Assembly: GCF_029688845.1 (NCBI RefSeq)
Contig: NZ_JARUKW010000001.1
Coordinates: forward strand, 310,001-374,000
Length of the DNA stretch: 64,000 bases
From: Natronococcus sp. A-GB1
Lineage (GTDB): Archaea; Halobacteriota; Halobacteria; Halobacteriales; Natrialbaceae
Direction of reading: 5' to 3'
The position numbers and the translations under genes were made by a program. Shown one piece after another: positions 25,658 to 34,041 of the stretch. Each line of letters starts with the position of its first letter. Within the stretch, counting starts at the first letter, position 1. The notes beneath the pieces were generated by a model that was not told where the DNA came from, made no database searches, and saw only the letters and a list, made by a program, of their open reading frames with translations.

Positions 25658-27535
25658 TTACTCCGTTCGGTCCTCCGTAGCCTCCGTTGGCTCGTCTACG
25701 GTATCGTTCGCCCCCGCTTTCCGTCGGAGCCACTCGAGCCCTACCGCGCCGCCGACGAGGCCGGCACCGGTCGTGAACCCGGGAACGGAATCGGCATCGT
25801 CGTCGGTTTCGCCGTCCGTGTCTTCTGTGGTATCGTCTGGGTCGTCTCCAGTTCCAGTGCCATCAGTTTCGCCGTCGCCACCGTCGTCGATGTCACTCCG
25901 GCTATCGTCCCCGTCGCCGTCCGTATCATCCCGGTCACCGTCGTCGTCATCCGGTTCGCCGTCTCCCTCGGTGTCATCCGGCTCGTCATCTCCGTCGTCG
26001 GAGCCCTCCTCCTGGTCACCGTCGTCGACGTCATCCGATTCGTCGTCTCCGTCCTCCTCGCCCTCGTATTCGTCGTCGGTCTCTCCCCCTTCGTCGTCCG
26101 CATCCTCGTCGTCGCTCTCGGGATCCCTGTCGCCGTCCTCGTCTTCGTCGACAGATTCATCCTCGTCTTCCTCGGGAGTCTCGTCGTCTCTCTCGGTATC
26201 GCCCTCGTTCAGATCTTCTCGAAGCGCGACGAGGGCGTTACCGTCTTCGACGTAGAGCGTCTCGTCGTCGATGGCCACGACGTTTCCAACGGAGCGGTCG
26301 TCCGTCGAAACCGTCCAGCGTTCGCTCCCGTCGTCCTTCTCGAAGGCGACGAGCTCCCCGCTGTACCCGTCCCACTCGGAAGAGTCACTCGTGGCGAAGT
26401 AGACGTAAACGGTGTCGCCACCGATGACGGCCGCGTCGGTGACGTTTTCGTCCACCTCGATGTCCCAGCCGCCGTTCTCGTCGTCGTGAGAGTGGACGCT
26501 GATCTCGCTCTCGCCGTCGCCACCGATGGAGATCTCCTCGCCGAGGACGAGGTCGATCCCGTCGGCTGTTACCGTCTCCCGCTCGTCGCCCGTCACCGGA
26601 TCGTACAGATACCGGGCGTCGGACCCGGGCGTGTCGAGGGCGACACCCCCTGTCGTCGCCCTGATCTGGCCGACGCCTCGTGTCTCATCCAGATCGTCCT
26701 CGGTGTGCCAGATCACGTCACCGGAGTCCGGATTCAGCGCGACTACAATCTCCGCTGACTCGCTCCTCGCTGCGGTGTAGACGACGCCGTTTGCGGCAGC
26801 CGTCTCCCCAAACAGCTCGTACTCCTCGTCGTCCTCAGCTCCGATAGTAATCGACTCGCGTTCCCACCGGACCGAGCCGTCGTCCGCGTCCAGGGCGTAT
26901 AGCGTGGCGTCCATGTCCTCGGAGGCGGTGTCACCGGAGAGGGTAAAGACGGTCCCATAGGCGACGGTCAAGGTACCCACTTCGTCGAGGTCTTCCGCCC
27001 AACGGACGCTGCCGTCTGCAGCATCCAGTGCAACGACCACGTTGGGTTCGTAGACTCGGTCGCCGTACTCGTCCGCTTTGGGTTCCAGGCTGCGGAAGTA
27101 GACTGTGTCTCCGAGGACCGCTGGATCGCTCGTTTCGATCCCGTTGGCGGATCGTATCCAGTCATAGTCGTCATCCCCGTCAATCTCCCAGATGGTCGAG
27201 CCGTCCGCAGCGTCAAACGCGGCGATCCCGTCCAAGGTTTGCAGGTGGACGACGCCGTCGGCGACGGCCGGCTTTCCATCGGCACGTTCGACCGTCCATG
27301 CGGCCTCGAGCGCCTCGCCATCGAACTCGGGGGCGTCGGCGGCGTACCTCGCGTGGCCGGCATCGCCGTCGTTCGACGGCCACATCGCATCCGTCTCCGG
27401 GTTCGGGTCGATATCCGAGTCCGGAAGCTGTTCATCATCGTCCTCGCCGTCAGCGGAGGCGGCCGAGGAGAGTACGCCACCGGCAGCGAACACTGCGCCC
27501 GTCGTCAGCACTGACCGTCGTCGCCACGTCGTCAT
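25658..27535 (-). CDS. exported PQQ-type beta-propeller protein with giant acidic linker, paralogue 2
   Basis: A 625-residue paralogue of the genes on both sides. The signal MTTWRRRSVLTTG and WPSNDGDAGHARY are kept. Blades again show DAADGSTIWE, DAADGSVRWA and DADDGSVRWE, but an extra segment around the second and third blades makes the propeller longer. The acidic linker spans about residues 430-580 and contains TEGDGEPDDDDGD-like runs. The C-terminal DSVPGFTTGAG with hydrophobic stretch and LRRK is followed by about 20 further residues. The duplication with paralogue 1 includes the promoter and the downstream spacer, suggesting recent tandem amplification. Confidence 0.8.
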   Translation of the reverse strand: MTTWRRRSVLTTGAVFAAGGVLSSAASADGEDDDEQLPDSDIDPNPETDAMWPSNDGDAGHARYAADAPEFDGEALEAAWTVERADGKPAVADGVVHLQTLDGIAAFDAADGSTIWEIDGDDDYDWIRSANGIETSDPAVLGDTVYFRSLEPKADEYGDRVYEPNVVVALDAADGSVRWAEDLDEVGTLTVAYGTVFTLSGDTASEDMDATLYALDADDGSVRWERESITIGAEDDEEYELFGETAAANGVVYTAARSESAEIVVALNPDSGDVIWHTEDDLDETRGVGQIRATTGGVALDTPGSDARYLYDPVTGDERETVTADGIDLVLGEEISIGGDGESEISVHSHDDENGGWDIEVDENVTDAAVIGGDTVYVYFATSDSSEWDGYSGELVAFEKDDGSERWTVSTDDRSVGNVVAIDDETLYVEDGNALVALREDLNEGDTERDDETPEEDEDESVDEDEDGDRDPESDDEDADDEGGETDDEYEGEEDGDDESDDVDDGDQEEGSDDGDDEPDDTEGDGEPDDDDGDRDDTDGDGDDSRSDIDDGGDGETDGTGTGDDPDDTTEDTDGETDDDADSVPGFTTGAGLVGGAVGLEWLRRKAGANDTVDEPTEATEDRTE

Positions 27536-27556
27536 ACGTGGCCGGAAATTAGCCCA

Positions 27557-27591
27557 TGTGGATTACTACCGGGTCGTTATCACTGAATTGA
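27557..27591 (-). promoter_or_regulatory. duplicated promoter element of propeller paralogue 2
   Basis: Counterpart of 25536-25570. The high identity of this non-coding block compared with the diverged coding regions argues for functional constraint or recent gene conversion. Confidence 0.45.
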
Positions 27592-27679
27592 ACGCTCAAC
27601 AACCGTCTCAAAGGTCGGATCGGAACTGCTGGACGGAGCTCGTCGGTTCGGCTGGCGGAACACCGGCCCAAATTGCCGG

Positions 27680-29518
27680 TTACTCGGTTCGTTCCTCCCC
27701 AGACGTCGGCGGCTCGGCCGCGGCGTCAGCCTGTTCGTCTGCCGCGGCCCGTCGGCGCAGCCACTCGAGCCCTAACGCGCCGCTGACAAGGCCGGCACCG
27801 GTCGTAAAGCCGGGAACCGAGTCGGCCTCGTCGTCGTCGATATCGCCGTCCTCGTCGTCACTGTTGTCTTCGTCGCCGATATCGTCCTCCTCGGAGTCGT
27901 CGACGTCGTCTTCATCGCCGATATCGTCCTCATCTTCGTCGTCTATCTCGTCGTCGCCGTCGCCGTCGTCATCCGATTCGTCCTCATCTCCGTCGTACTC
28001 ATCTCCGTCGTACTGTTCGTCGTCTCCGTTTTCGCTCTCGTCTTCGTCGTCGGCCACCCCTTCGTTGTCATCCGCTTCGCCCTCCTCATCTCCGTCGTAC
28101 TGCTCGTCGTCTCCGTTTTCGCTCTCCTCCTCACCGTCGTCGTCATCCTCGTCGTCCCCATCTCCGCGATCATCGTCCGCCGTTTCCTCACTTTCGTCCT
28201 CGTCTCCGTCGTCGTCGCCGTTTTCTCCCTTATCTTCGTCTTCGTCACTCTCGTCGTCCTCGCCGGTCTCTTCGTCCCCATCATCCTCCTCGCGAAGCGC
28301 GACGAGACTGTCCTCGTGTTCGACGTAGAGCGTTTCGTCGCTGATACCCAGGACGTTGCCGACCGGCAGCTCCCCGGCTTGGATTGCCCAGCGCTCGCTC
28401 CCGTCGTCCTTGTCGAGGGCGACGAGTTCGCCGTCGTATTCTCCGTACGTCGCATCCGTTCCCCTGAAGTAGACGTAGACGGTGTCGCCGGCGATGATCG
28501 CGCGGCCGACGTTTCGAGACACGTCGACACCCCAGTCGTCCTCGTCGCCGTGATAGGCGCTTCCCGTGAGCTGGTCGGCCTCGTACCCGCTGAGGTAGCG
28601 CTCCTTGCCGAGCGTCACCGAGATCCCCTCCGCCGACACCTTCGCAATATGCTCGCCGGTCTGTGCGTCGAGGAGCACCCGGGCGTAGAAATCGACCCGG
28701 CTCACGACGACGGCGGTCGCCGTCGCCCGTGCCTGGGCGCCTCCGGTGTAAAACTTCGAATCCCCTCGCCAGACCTCATCACCCGTATCGGGGTCGAGTG
28801 CAACCGTTGCACCACCTTCCAGATCCCCCGCGCCGGCGTAGACGACGCCGTTCGCCGCGGCGGTCGTATCGAGGAAGTCGTACTCCTGCTCGCCCTCGTC
28901 ATCGTGTTGGGGTTCAGCGGTGAGCGTGTCGATCTCCCATCGCACCGAGCCGTCGTCGGTCTCGAGGGCGTACAGCGTGCCGTTGACGACGACGAAGACG
29001 CCTCCGTACGCGACGGTCTGACTCTGAATCGGATCCTCCGGCTCGAACTCGGTCTGCCACCGGACGCTTCCATCGGCGATGTCGAGCGCGAACAGTTCGT
29101 CGCCGGTAACGTAGACGGTGTCGTCGACAACCGACGGCGCGTTCGCGTCGACGTCGGTGTTCTCCCAGATAATCGAACCGTCGGCGACGTCGAGCGCGAC
29201 GACTCCGTTCGCATTCGTCGCGTAGACGACGTCGTCGGCGACGGCCACGCCGGCGTCTCGTCCGAAGCCGAAGTCGACCGACCAGGCTGCCTCGAGCGCG
29301 TCGCCGTCGAGCGCGGTCCCGTCGGGGACGTACCTCGAGTGCCCGGCGTCGCCGTCGAACGACGGCCAGTCCTCGTCCATCCCCGGGTTCGGATCGCGGT
29401 CCGGATCCGGTAGGTCGTCGTCGGCCGACTCCTCCCCGGCACCGACCGACGCGAGGGCCCCCCCTGCAGTGAGCGTTGCACCGGTCGCCAGCACCGAACG
29501 CCGTCGCCACTTCGTCAT
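27680..29518 (-). CDS. exported PQQ-type beta-propeller protein with giant acidic linker, paralogue 3
   Basis: A 612-residue paralogue, the first in transcription order. The Tat start is MTKWRRRSVLATG at 29518; an in-frame ATG 22 codons upstream is less likely because it would bury the RRR motif. Blade motifs DVADGSIIWE, DIADGSVRWQ and ETDDGSVRWE are visible. The acidic linker contains an exact internal repeat of SENGDDEQYDGDE, so the linker grows by slippage or unequal recombination. The C-terminal DSVPGFTTGAG motif and LRRR are followed by an Ala/Glu-rich tail. Role unknown, probably surface-bound like its two neighbours. Confidence 0.8.
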   Translation of the reverse strand: MTKWRRRSVLATGATLTAGGALASVGAGEESADDDLPDPDRDPNPGMDEDWPSFDGDAGHSRYVPDGTALDGDALEAAWSVDFGFGRDAGVAVADDVVYATNANGVVALDVADGSIIWENTDVDANAPSVVDDTVYVTGDELFALDIADGSVRWQTEFEPEDPIQSQTVAYGGVFVVVNGTLYALETDDGSVRWEIDTLTAEPQHDDEGEQEYDFLDTTAAANGVVYAGAGDLEGGATVALDPDTGDEVWRGDSKFYTGGAQARATATAVVVSRVDFYARVLLDAQTGEHIAKVSAEGISVTLGKERYLSGYEADQLTGSAYHGDEDDWGVDVSRNVGRAIIAGDTVYVYFRGTDATYGEYDGELVALDKDDGSERWAIQAGELPVGNVLGISDETLYVEHEDSLVALREEDDGDEETGEDDESDEDEDKGENGDDDGDEDESEETADDDRGDGDDEDDDDGEEESENGDDEQYDGDEEGEADDNEGVADDEDESENGDDEQYDGDEYDGDEDESDDDGDGDDEIDDEDEDDIGDEDDVDDSEEDDIGDEDNSDDEDGDIDDDEADSVPGFTTGAGLVSGALGLEWLRRRAAADEQADAAAEPPTSGEERTE

Positions 29519-29684
29519 ACGGGTGTCGACGATAGACCGTCCGATTACTATCCAGTTGCTACGGCTGATTTGTTCCTCCCGCAACTGTTTCGGACGGGCG
29601 AGATCGAGGTAATCGTCGGACGATACCTGCTGTATCGAGCTCTCGAGGACGGACTCGCTGGCTCGAGGGAGCGTTTCCCGGTCG

Positions 29685-30011
29685 CTACCACTCCTGGCCG
29701 GCGGGTTCGGCCTGCCGCGGTTCCCCCTCGTCCTCGGGCGTCTTCTCCCCGCGGACGACGAAGTACGCGATCGCGGCGACCACGCCGAGCGGGAAGAACA
29801 GGAACAACAGCCCGGCGGTGCCGAGCGCCCAGAGGAGTTCGTTGTTCTCCCGTTTCGAGGCGTCCTTGTAGATCCAGTAGGCGACGCCGATCGTGATCAC
29901 CAGGAAGACGAGCGAGACGGCCAGCGCGATGAGAACGAACGTCGACTCGTCTATCGGCAGCTCCTCGCCTTCCGCCTGAAGCACGAACGCGGCGTTGAGT
30001 AGCTGCAGCAT
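29685..30011 (-). CDS. small membrane protein with two helices
   Basis: A 108-residue protein with a possible third, weak N-terminal hydrophobic segment (LLNAAFVLQA) and two clear membrane helices at about 24-46 and 59-84, separated by the charged loop YKDASKRENNELLWALG. The C-terminal 20 residues are polar. YWIYKDASKR-type loops recur in small haloarchaeal membrane proteins of unknown function. No operon partner is close. Confidence 0.65.
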   Translation of the reverse strand: MLQLLNAAFVLQAEGEELPIDESTFVLIALAVSLVFLVITIGVAYWIYKDASKRENNELLWALGTAGLLFLFFPLGVVAAIAYFVVRGEKTPEDEGEPRQAEPAGQEW

Positions 30012-30220
30012 CTACGTTCCCTCCACCGGCTCGAGCGACGAGCGATTCGGTACGCCTCGTCTCGAACCGGGACCACCGATCCGGCTGACGATCCGTTCAC
30101 GTATCATTTGTGTCATGTCCTGTATACACACACTCATCCCCAGCGCACTATATTTTTTGCGGTGAGATTGGCTGTAATCGGATGGTCGAGTGACGTTACG
30201 CCGCTGCGGACGGGTTACGG
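30012..30220. other. intergenic region left of the insertion sequence
   Basis: No gene was recognised. A strong AT-rich element (ctatattttttgcg, about 30148-30161) could be a TATA box in either direction. About 60 bp after it begins the left end of the insertion sequence. Confidence 0.35.
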
Positions 30221-30361
30221 AGAGTCAAGGAGAAAGCCCCGCGCTTTAGGGCGGGGATGAATCCGACAATACCGTTCACAAACCGCCGTTTGATTGAACG
30301 GCAGGATATTCCACGCTGTGTAATCCGCACTTTCAAATAAATTTGTCTACATAGGTTACGT

Positions 30362-31698
30362 ATGGCCAAACAGGTCGTCACCCGCACCTACATTGCTTCC
30401 ATCAGGAATCAGCCACAGGTGTCTGACGACTTTGATTCGCTCGGGTTCGCCGCCTCGAAACTCTGGAACGTCGGACGATGGACGTGCAGTCGTGTCTGGG
30501 ACGAAATCAACTATATCCCAGAACATGACGAACTCACCGCGTACCTCAAGAGCCACGAACGCTACGATGACCTGCATTCTCAGTCAAGGCAGCGAGTCCT
30601 TCAAGAACTCGCTGAGGCGTTCGACGGCTGGTACGGCAAACGACAAAATGGAGACACACGGGCGAACCCGCCCGGCTACCGCAAACACGGCGACGAACAC
30701 CCGCAAGCACAGTCACGTTCAAAGCCGCCGGATTTGAACTCGACATCCGGTACGACCGTGTTCGACTCTCGAAAGGGTCGAACCTCAAGGAGTATTGGTC
30801 GGACTTCATTCTCTGTGAGTACCAGACTCGCCCTAACGTTGACCTCTCCACCGTGGAGAACGTCCAACAGGTTCGGGCAGTCTGGACGGGCGATGAATGG
30901 GAACTGCACTTCGTCTGCAAAGTTGAGGTCGAAGTGACTGAAACACTCGGAGAGAAGACCGTGGGTGTTGACCTTGGCATCAACAACTTCGCAGCACTCG
31001 CCTACGAGGACGGCCACAGCGAACTGTACCCGCTGAACTGTCTGAAGCAGGACGACTACTACTTCAGCAAGCGGATTTCCCGGTGTGACGACTCGGATTC
31101 CGAGCAGGCCACCAGGTTGAATCAGAAGAAGTCTCGACGGAGAAGTCACTACTTCCACACACTTTCCAAGCACATTGTTCAGCGGTGTGTTGAGGAGGGT
31201 GTTGGGACGATTGTGGTGGGAAATCTCTCCGGTATCCGCGAGGATGACGAGAACGGCGAAGCGAAAAACTGGGGTGAACACGGTAACCTCGACTTGCACT
31301 CGTGGGCGTTCGACCGGTTCACCTCGATGCTCGAATACAAGGTCGAAATGGAAGGTATTACGGTCGAAGAAGTGTCCGAGCGGGGTACGTCGAAGTCGTG
31401 TTCGTTCTGTGGTCGGGAACGAAAGGCTAACCGTGTTGAACGTGGGTTGTACGTGTGTGACGAGTGCGGGATGGTGGCGAACGCTGATGTGAACGGTGCT
31501 GAGGACATTCGACAGAAAGTATCTCCGAGTCCCGTCACGGATGGCGTTGACAAGACGCATCGCGTCTCGTCCGCACACCAGAACGTCTTACGTTCTGGGG
31601 ACGGTGATAGGAGTAACGGCTGGTTGGCACAGCCATCGACGTTCCTGTTTGACAAGGAAACTGGTGCGTTCGCACCGCAAGAACGGGTCACGTCGTAG
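30362..31698 (+). pseudogene. tnpB: TnpB (RNA-guided nuclease/transposase-associated), frameshifted
   Basis: The first part starts MAKQVVTRTYIASIRNQPQV and runs in frame to PGYRKHGDEHP. Near 30701-30706 (ccgcaagcac) one base is missing, after which the TnpB sequence continues in another frame (TVTFKAAGFELDIRYDRVRL onwards) to the stop at 31698. The C-terminal part has the RuvC-like GVDLGINNFAAL, then IVVGNLSGIRED, the zinc finger CSFCG/CDECG and the final NADVNGAEDI. Where most TnpBs have a Glu at the second RuvC motif, G-N is seen. The frameshift should abolish full-length protein unless it is a sequencing error or bypassed. Confidence 0.8.
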
Positions 31699-31752
31699 AC
31701 CGTAATATCCCAACGCGGGAATCCTCGCCCTTCAGGGCAGGGAGGATGTCAA
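31575..31752 (+). ncRNA. probable omega-RNA (sense-overlapping transcript) at 3' end of tnpB
   Basis: Haloarchaeal IS1341 tnpB genes make a sense-overlapping RNA from their 3' end that runs to the right end of the element and guides TnpB. Here that interval has a 9-bp perfect stem-loop at 31578-31598 (ccagaacgt/acgttctgg), a short one at 31663-31676 and the terminal hairpin at 31722-31746. The guide would start just after 31752 and match the 3' end of the channel gene. The 5' limit is a guess. Confidence 0.4.
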
Positions 31753-32930
31753 TCCGTCTCGAGCAATTGCGAGACGAGTGGCGACTCGTCGGTGCCGAGC
31801 GCCGACTGGACGAGTAGGTGCCCGCCGAGTTCGGCGAGGCTGATGACGTCGTCGGCACCGGCTCGCTCGAGCTTTCGCGTGTTCTGGCGATCCGTCGCGG
31901 CGGTGACGATCCGGACGTCGGGTCGGAGTTCGCGAGCTGTCAGCACCGCCATCGCATCCTGGGCGTCGTCGTCGGTTGCGACGAGGACGGCCTGGGCGTT
32001 CTCGATCCGCGCCCGGCGGAGGGGTTCCTCGTCGCTCGGATTGGCCGTCAGCACGCGGATGTCTCGATCGGAGAGCGCGCTGGCGGCCTCCTGATCCCGC
32101 GTAATGACCAGAAACTGGCGGTCCGCATCGTGGAGTTCGTTGACGATCGGTTCGGTCAGGTCCCCGTACCCAAGCACGAGGATGTGGTCGTCCAGCAAGT
32201 CGAGTTCTGAGTCTGTCATGATACCGAGGGTCTTGGAGAGGCGAGCCTGAATTGCAGGTCCGACGAGCGATCCGATGGCAATACCGAAGCTCGCGACGCC
32301 AAGCACAACGACGGACATCGTAAAGAGCATGGCGACCTCCGTTTCCGGCCCGATGTCGCCGTAGCCGACCGTACTCGAGGTGATCAGCGTGAAGTAGAAC
32401 GCGTCGAGCAGGTGGTCGATCCCGTCGAACTGCTCGCGTAAGGCGTACGAGCCGAACGTGCCGTAGGCCTGGACGCCGACGAGCGCGCCGCCGGCGGCCA
32501 GCTGCGTCGTCGTCAGCGCGAGCGAGCGGTCGAATTGCCGTCGGCTGAGCAGCAGGACCGGCAGTGCACACACCGAGAGGGCAACCAGCGGCAGCGAGTA
32601 CGGGCTCGCCTGTAACAGCCCCTGGATCGCCGTCAGCGGCAACAGCAGGAACGTTGCCCACCAGCCGGAACGCAGTCGCCGCCTGAGCGCGAGCGCGCTT
32701 GCGAGCATCAGAAACCCGGTTAGCGCTCCCGTAAAGCCGACCGCGTTCTGGACGATGATCGGCACGTGGGCCGCGAAGGGGCCGAAGTCCGCCGCCTGCT
32801 GATCGATTCTGAGGATCCCCGTCGCGACCGAGAGCAGGGCGACGAGCAAGGCTAGCGCGACGGCCGCCCGCGTCGTCACCACCCAGCGCCAGTTCTCGGG
32901 CAGCCGTTCCACGATGCGTTCGCCGACCAT
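31749..32930 (-). CDS. potassium channel with TrkA-N (RCK) regulatory domain
   Basis: A 393-residue protein. The N-terminal part has several membrane helices; the pore helix and selectivity filter TSSTVGYGDIGPETE lie at about residues 188-202. The cytoplasmic part from about 247 (DHILVLGYGDLTEPIV) is a Rossmann-type TrkA-N domain for ligand gating by nucleotides or ions, with typical ITRDQEAAS and DDDAQDAMAVL elements. The last residues LETD and stop TGA touch the right end of the insertion sequence, so the original C-terminus may have been longer. It is 24 bp downstream of the patatin gene on the same strand. Confidence 0.9.
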   Translation of the reverse strand: MVGERIVERLPENWRWVVTTRAAVALALLVALLSVATGILRIDQQAADFGPFAAHVPIIVQNAVGFTGALTGFLMLASALALRRRLRSGWWATFLLLPLTAIQGLLQASPYSLPLVALSVCALPVLLLSRRQFDRSLALTTTQLAAGGALVGVQAYGTFGSYALREQFDGIDHLLDAFYFTLITSSTVGYGDIGPETEVAMLFTMSVVVLGVASFGIAIGSLVGPAIQARLSKTLGIMTDSELDLLDDHILVLGYGDLTEPIVNELHDADRQFLVITRDQEAASALSDRDIRVLTANPSDEEPLRRARIENAQAVLVATDDDAQDAMAVLTARELRPDVRIVTAATDRQNTRKLERAGADDVISLAELGGHLLVQSALGTDESPLVSQLLETD

Positions 32931-32954
32931 ACCCCCGCTCGGAGGCGTGGCCGA

Positions 32955-33944
32955 TTAAACCTCTTCGTTCGCGGTCGCCTCTTGGTCGGCGAGGAACTCC
33001 GCCGCGGCCTCCTCGCCGTCTTCGAACAATCCCTCGAGGAAGTCCGGGCTCCGGTCGAGCTTCGTCCGCCAGCCCAGATCGGGCCGGCGAAAGCGGATGC
33101 GTTCGATCTCGGTGTGGGTGAACTTCTCGGGGAGATAGCCCGCATCGACCCAGTCGTTGAGCTGCTCGACGAAGCTCACCTCACTGTTCAGGGACTTGTT
33201 ACCCGAGAGTTCGTTTCGTCGGTCGGCGATCCCCTCCTGGGATTTCGGGACGCGGGGTCGTTCCTGCGGGTTGATCTTTATCACCCAGATCTCGTCGGGA
33301 TCGGCCGTCTCCCGGTTGCTCACGAAGTCCTTGATCGGCGGGTTCTTCGAGAACAGGCCGTCCCAGTAGTACTCGCCGCCGACTTCCTCGGCCGGGAAGG
33401 CGTAGGGGATAGCGGCCGATGCCAGGACCGCCTCCGCCGAGAGCTCGTCCTCGCGGAAGAGCTTGAACTCTCCAGAGAGCACGTTGGCGGCGCTAATCAA
33501 CAGCGCCGGCTCGCTCCCGTCGAGCAGCTCGGGGATCGCCTCGAAGTCGACGTGGCGCTCGAGCAGGTCGAGGAACTCCCGGCGACCCCAGAGCGCGGCG
33601 GGGGACTGGTAGGGGCTGACCTCGGGGGTGGGGACGCCCATCCGCTGGAGTCGTCCGGTCCAGCGAACTGTTTCGTTTGCCAGCCGGTCGATCGGCCCGT
33701 GGGCGGCCATGTCCGCCCAGTAGTCGGCCAGCAGCTGTCGGGGCTCGTGATCGGGGTGTTCGCGGCCGTACCACGCGAGCAACGCACAGACCGCCCCGCC
33801 GGAGGTCCCGCTGAAGCCGACAATTTCGACGTCGTCCGCGAGGGCTTCGTCCTCGAGTAGGCGAGAGAGTACGCCGGCGGTAAACGCCGTGTGGCTGCCG
33901 CCGCCCTGGCACGCGATTGCGACGCGCTGTGGATCTGAACTCAT
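32955..33944 (-). CDS. patatin-like phospholipase
   Basis: A 329-residue Ser/Asp lipid acyl hydrolase. The oxyanion loop is CQGGGSHTAFTAGVL at about residues 11-25, the nucleophile is in GFSGTSGGAVCALLAW (G-T-S-G-G), and the catalytic Asp in YYWDGLFSKNPP replaces the usual DGG/DGA with DGL. No signal peptide is visible, so it acts in the cytoplasm or at the inner membrane face. The start MSSDPQRVAIAC at 33944 places the first strand normally. It probably shares a transcript with the channel gene downstream. Confidence 0.9.
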   Translation of the reverse strand: MSSDPQRVAIACQGGGSHTAFTAGVLSRLLEDEALADDVEIVGFSGTSGGAVCALLAWYGREHPDHEPRQLLADYWADMAAHGPIDRLANETVRWTGRLQRMGVPTPEVSPYQSPAALWGRREFLDLLERHVDFEAIPELLDGSEPALLISAANVLSGEFKLFREDELSAEAVLASAAIPYAFPAEEVGGEYYWDGLFSKNPPIKDFVSNRETADPDEIWVIKINPQERPRVPKSQEGIADRRNELSGNKSLNSEVSFVEQLNDWVDAGYLPEKFTHTEIERIRFRRPDLGWRTKLDRSPDFLEGLFEDGEEAAAEFLADQEATANEEV

Positions 33945-34041
33945 CGTCGTTGCCGAGTGTTTCCGATCGCCCACCAAGTTCGTTCCGGCTGTGGTCCCGC
34001 GAGCCGGTAGCTGTTTAACGGTTCCGGCCGACCGGCCGATC

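Larger units (their letters stand above)
30221..31752 (+). mobile_element. IS1341-type (IS200/IS605 group) insertion sequence with only tnpB
   Basis: The left end shows a stem-loop at 30237-30256 (CCCCGC / GCGGGG) in the string aaagccccgcgctttagggc, typical of haloarchaeal IS1341 elements. The right end is the hairpin at 31722-31746 (tcctcgcccttcagggcagg) followed by gaggatgtcaa. Between them is only a tnpB-like gene; no tnpA is present, so movement would need a transposase in trans. Exact ends are uncertain by a few bases because these elements make no target duplication. The right end abuts and completes the 3' end of the channel gene at 31749. Confidence 0.8.

Noticed and set aside
23485-26255. 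Plus-strand frames encoding poly-Ser and hydrophobic strings opposite the propeller genes
   Set aside because: They are exact antisense of the Asp/Glu-coding linkers (GAC/GAG read backwards as GTC/CTC and TCG frames). They are compositional mirror images, not genes.
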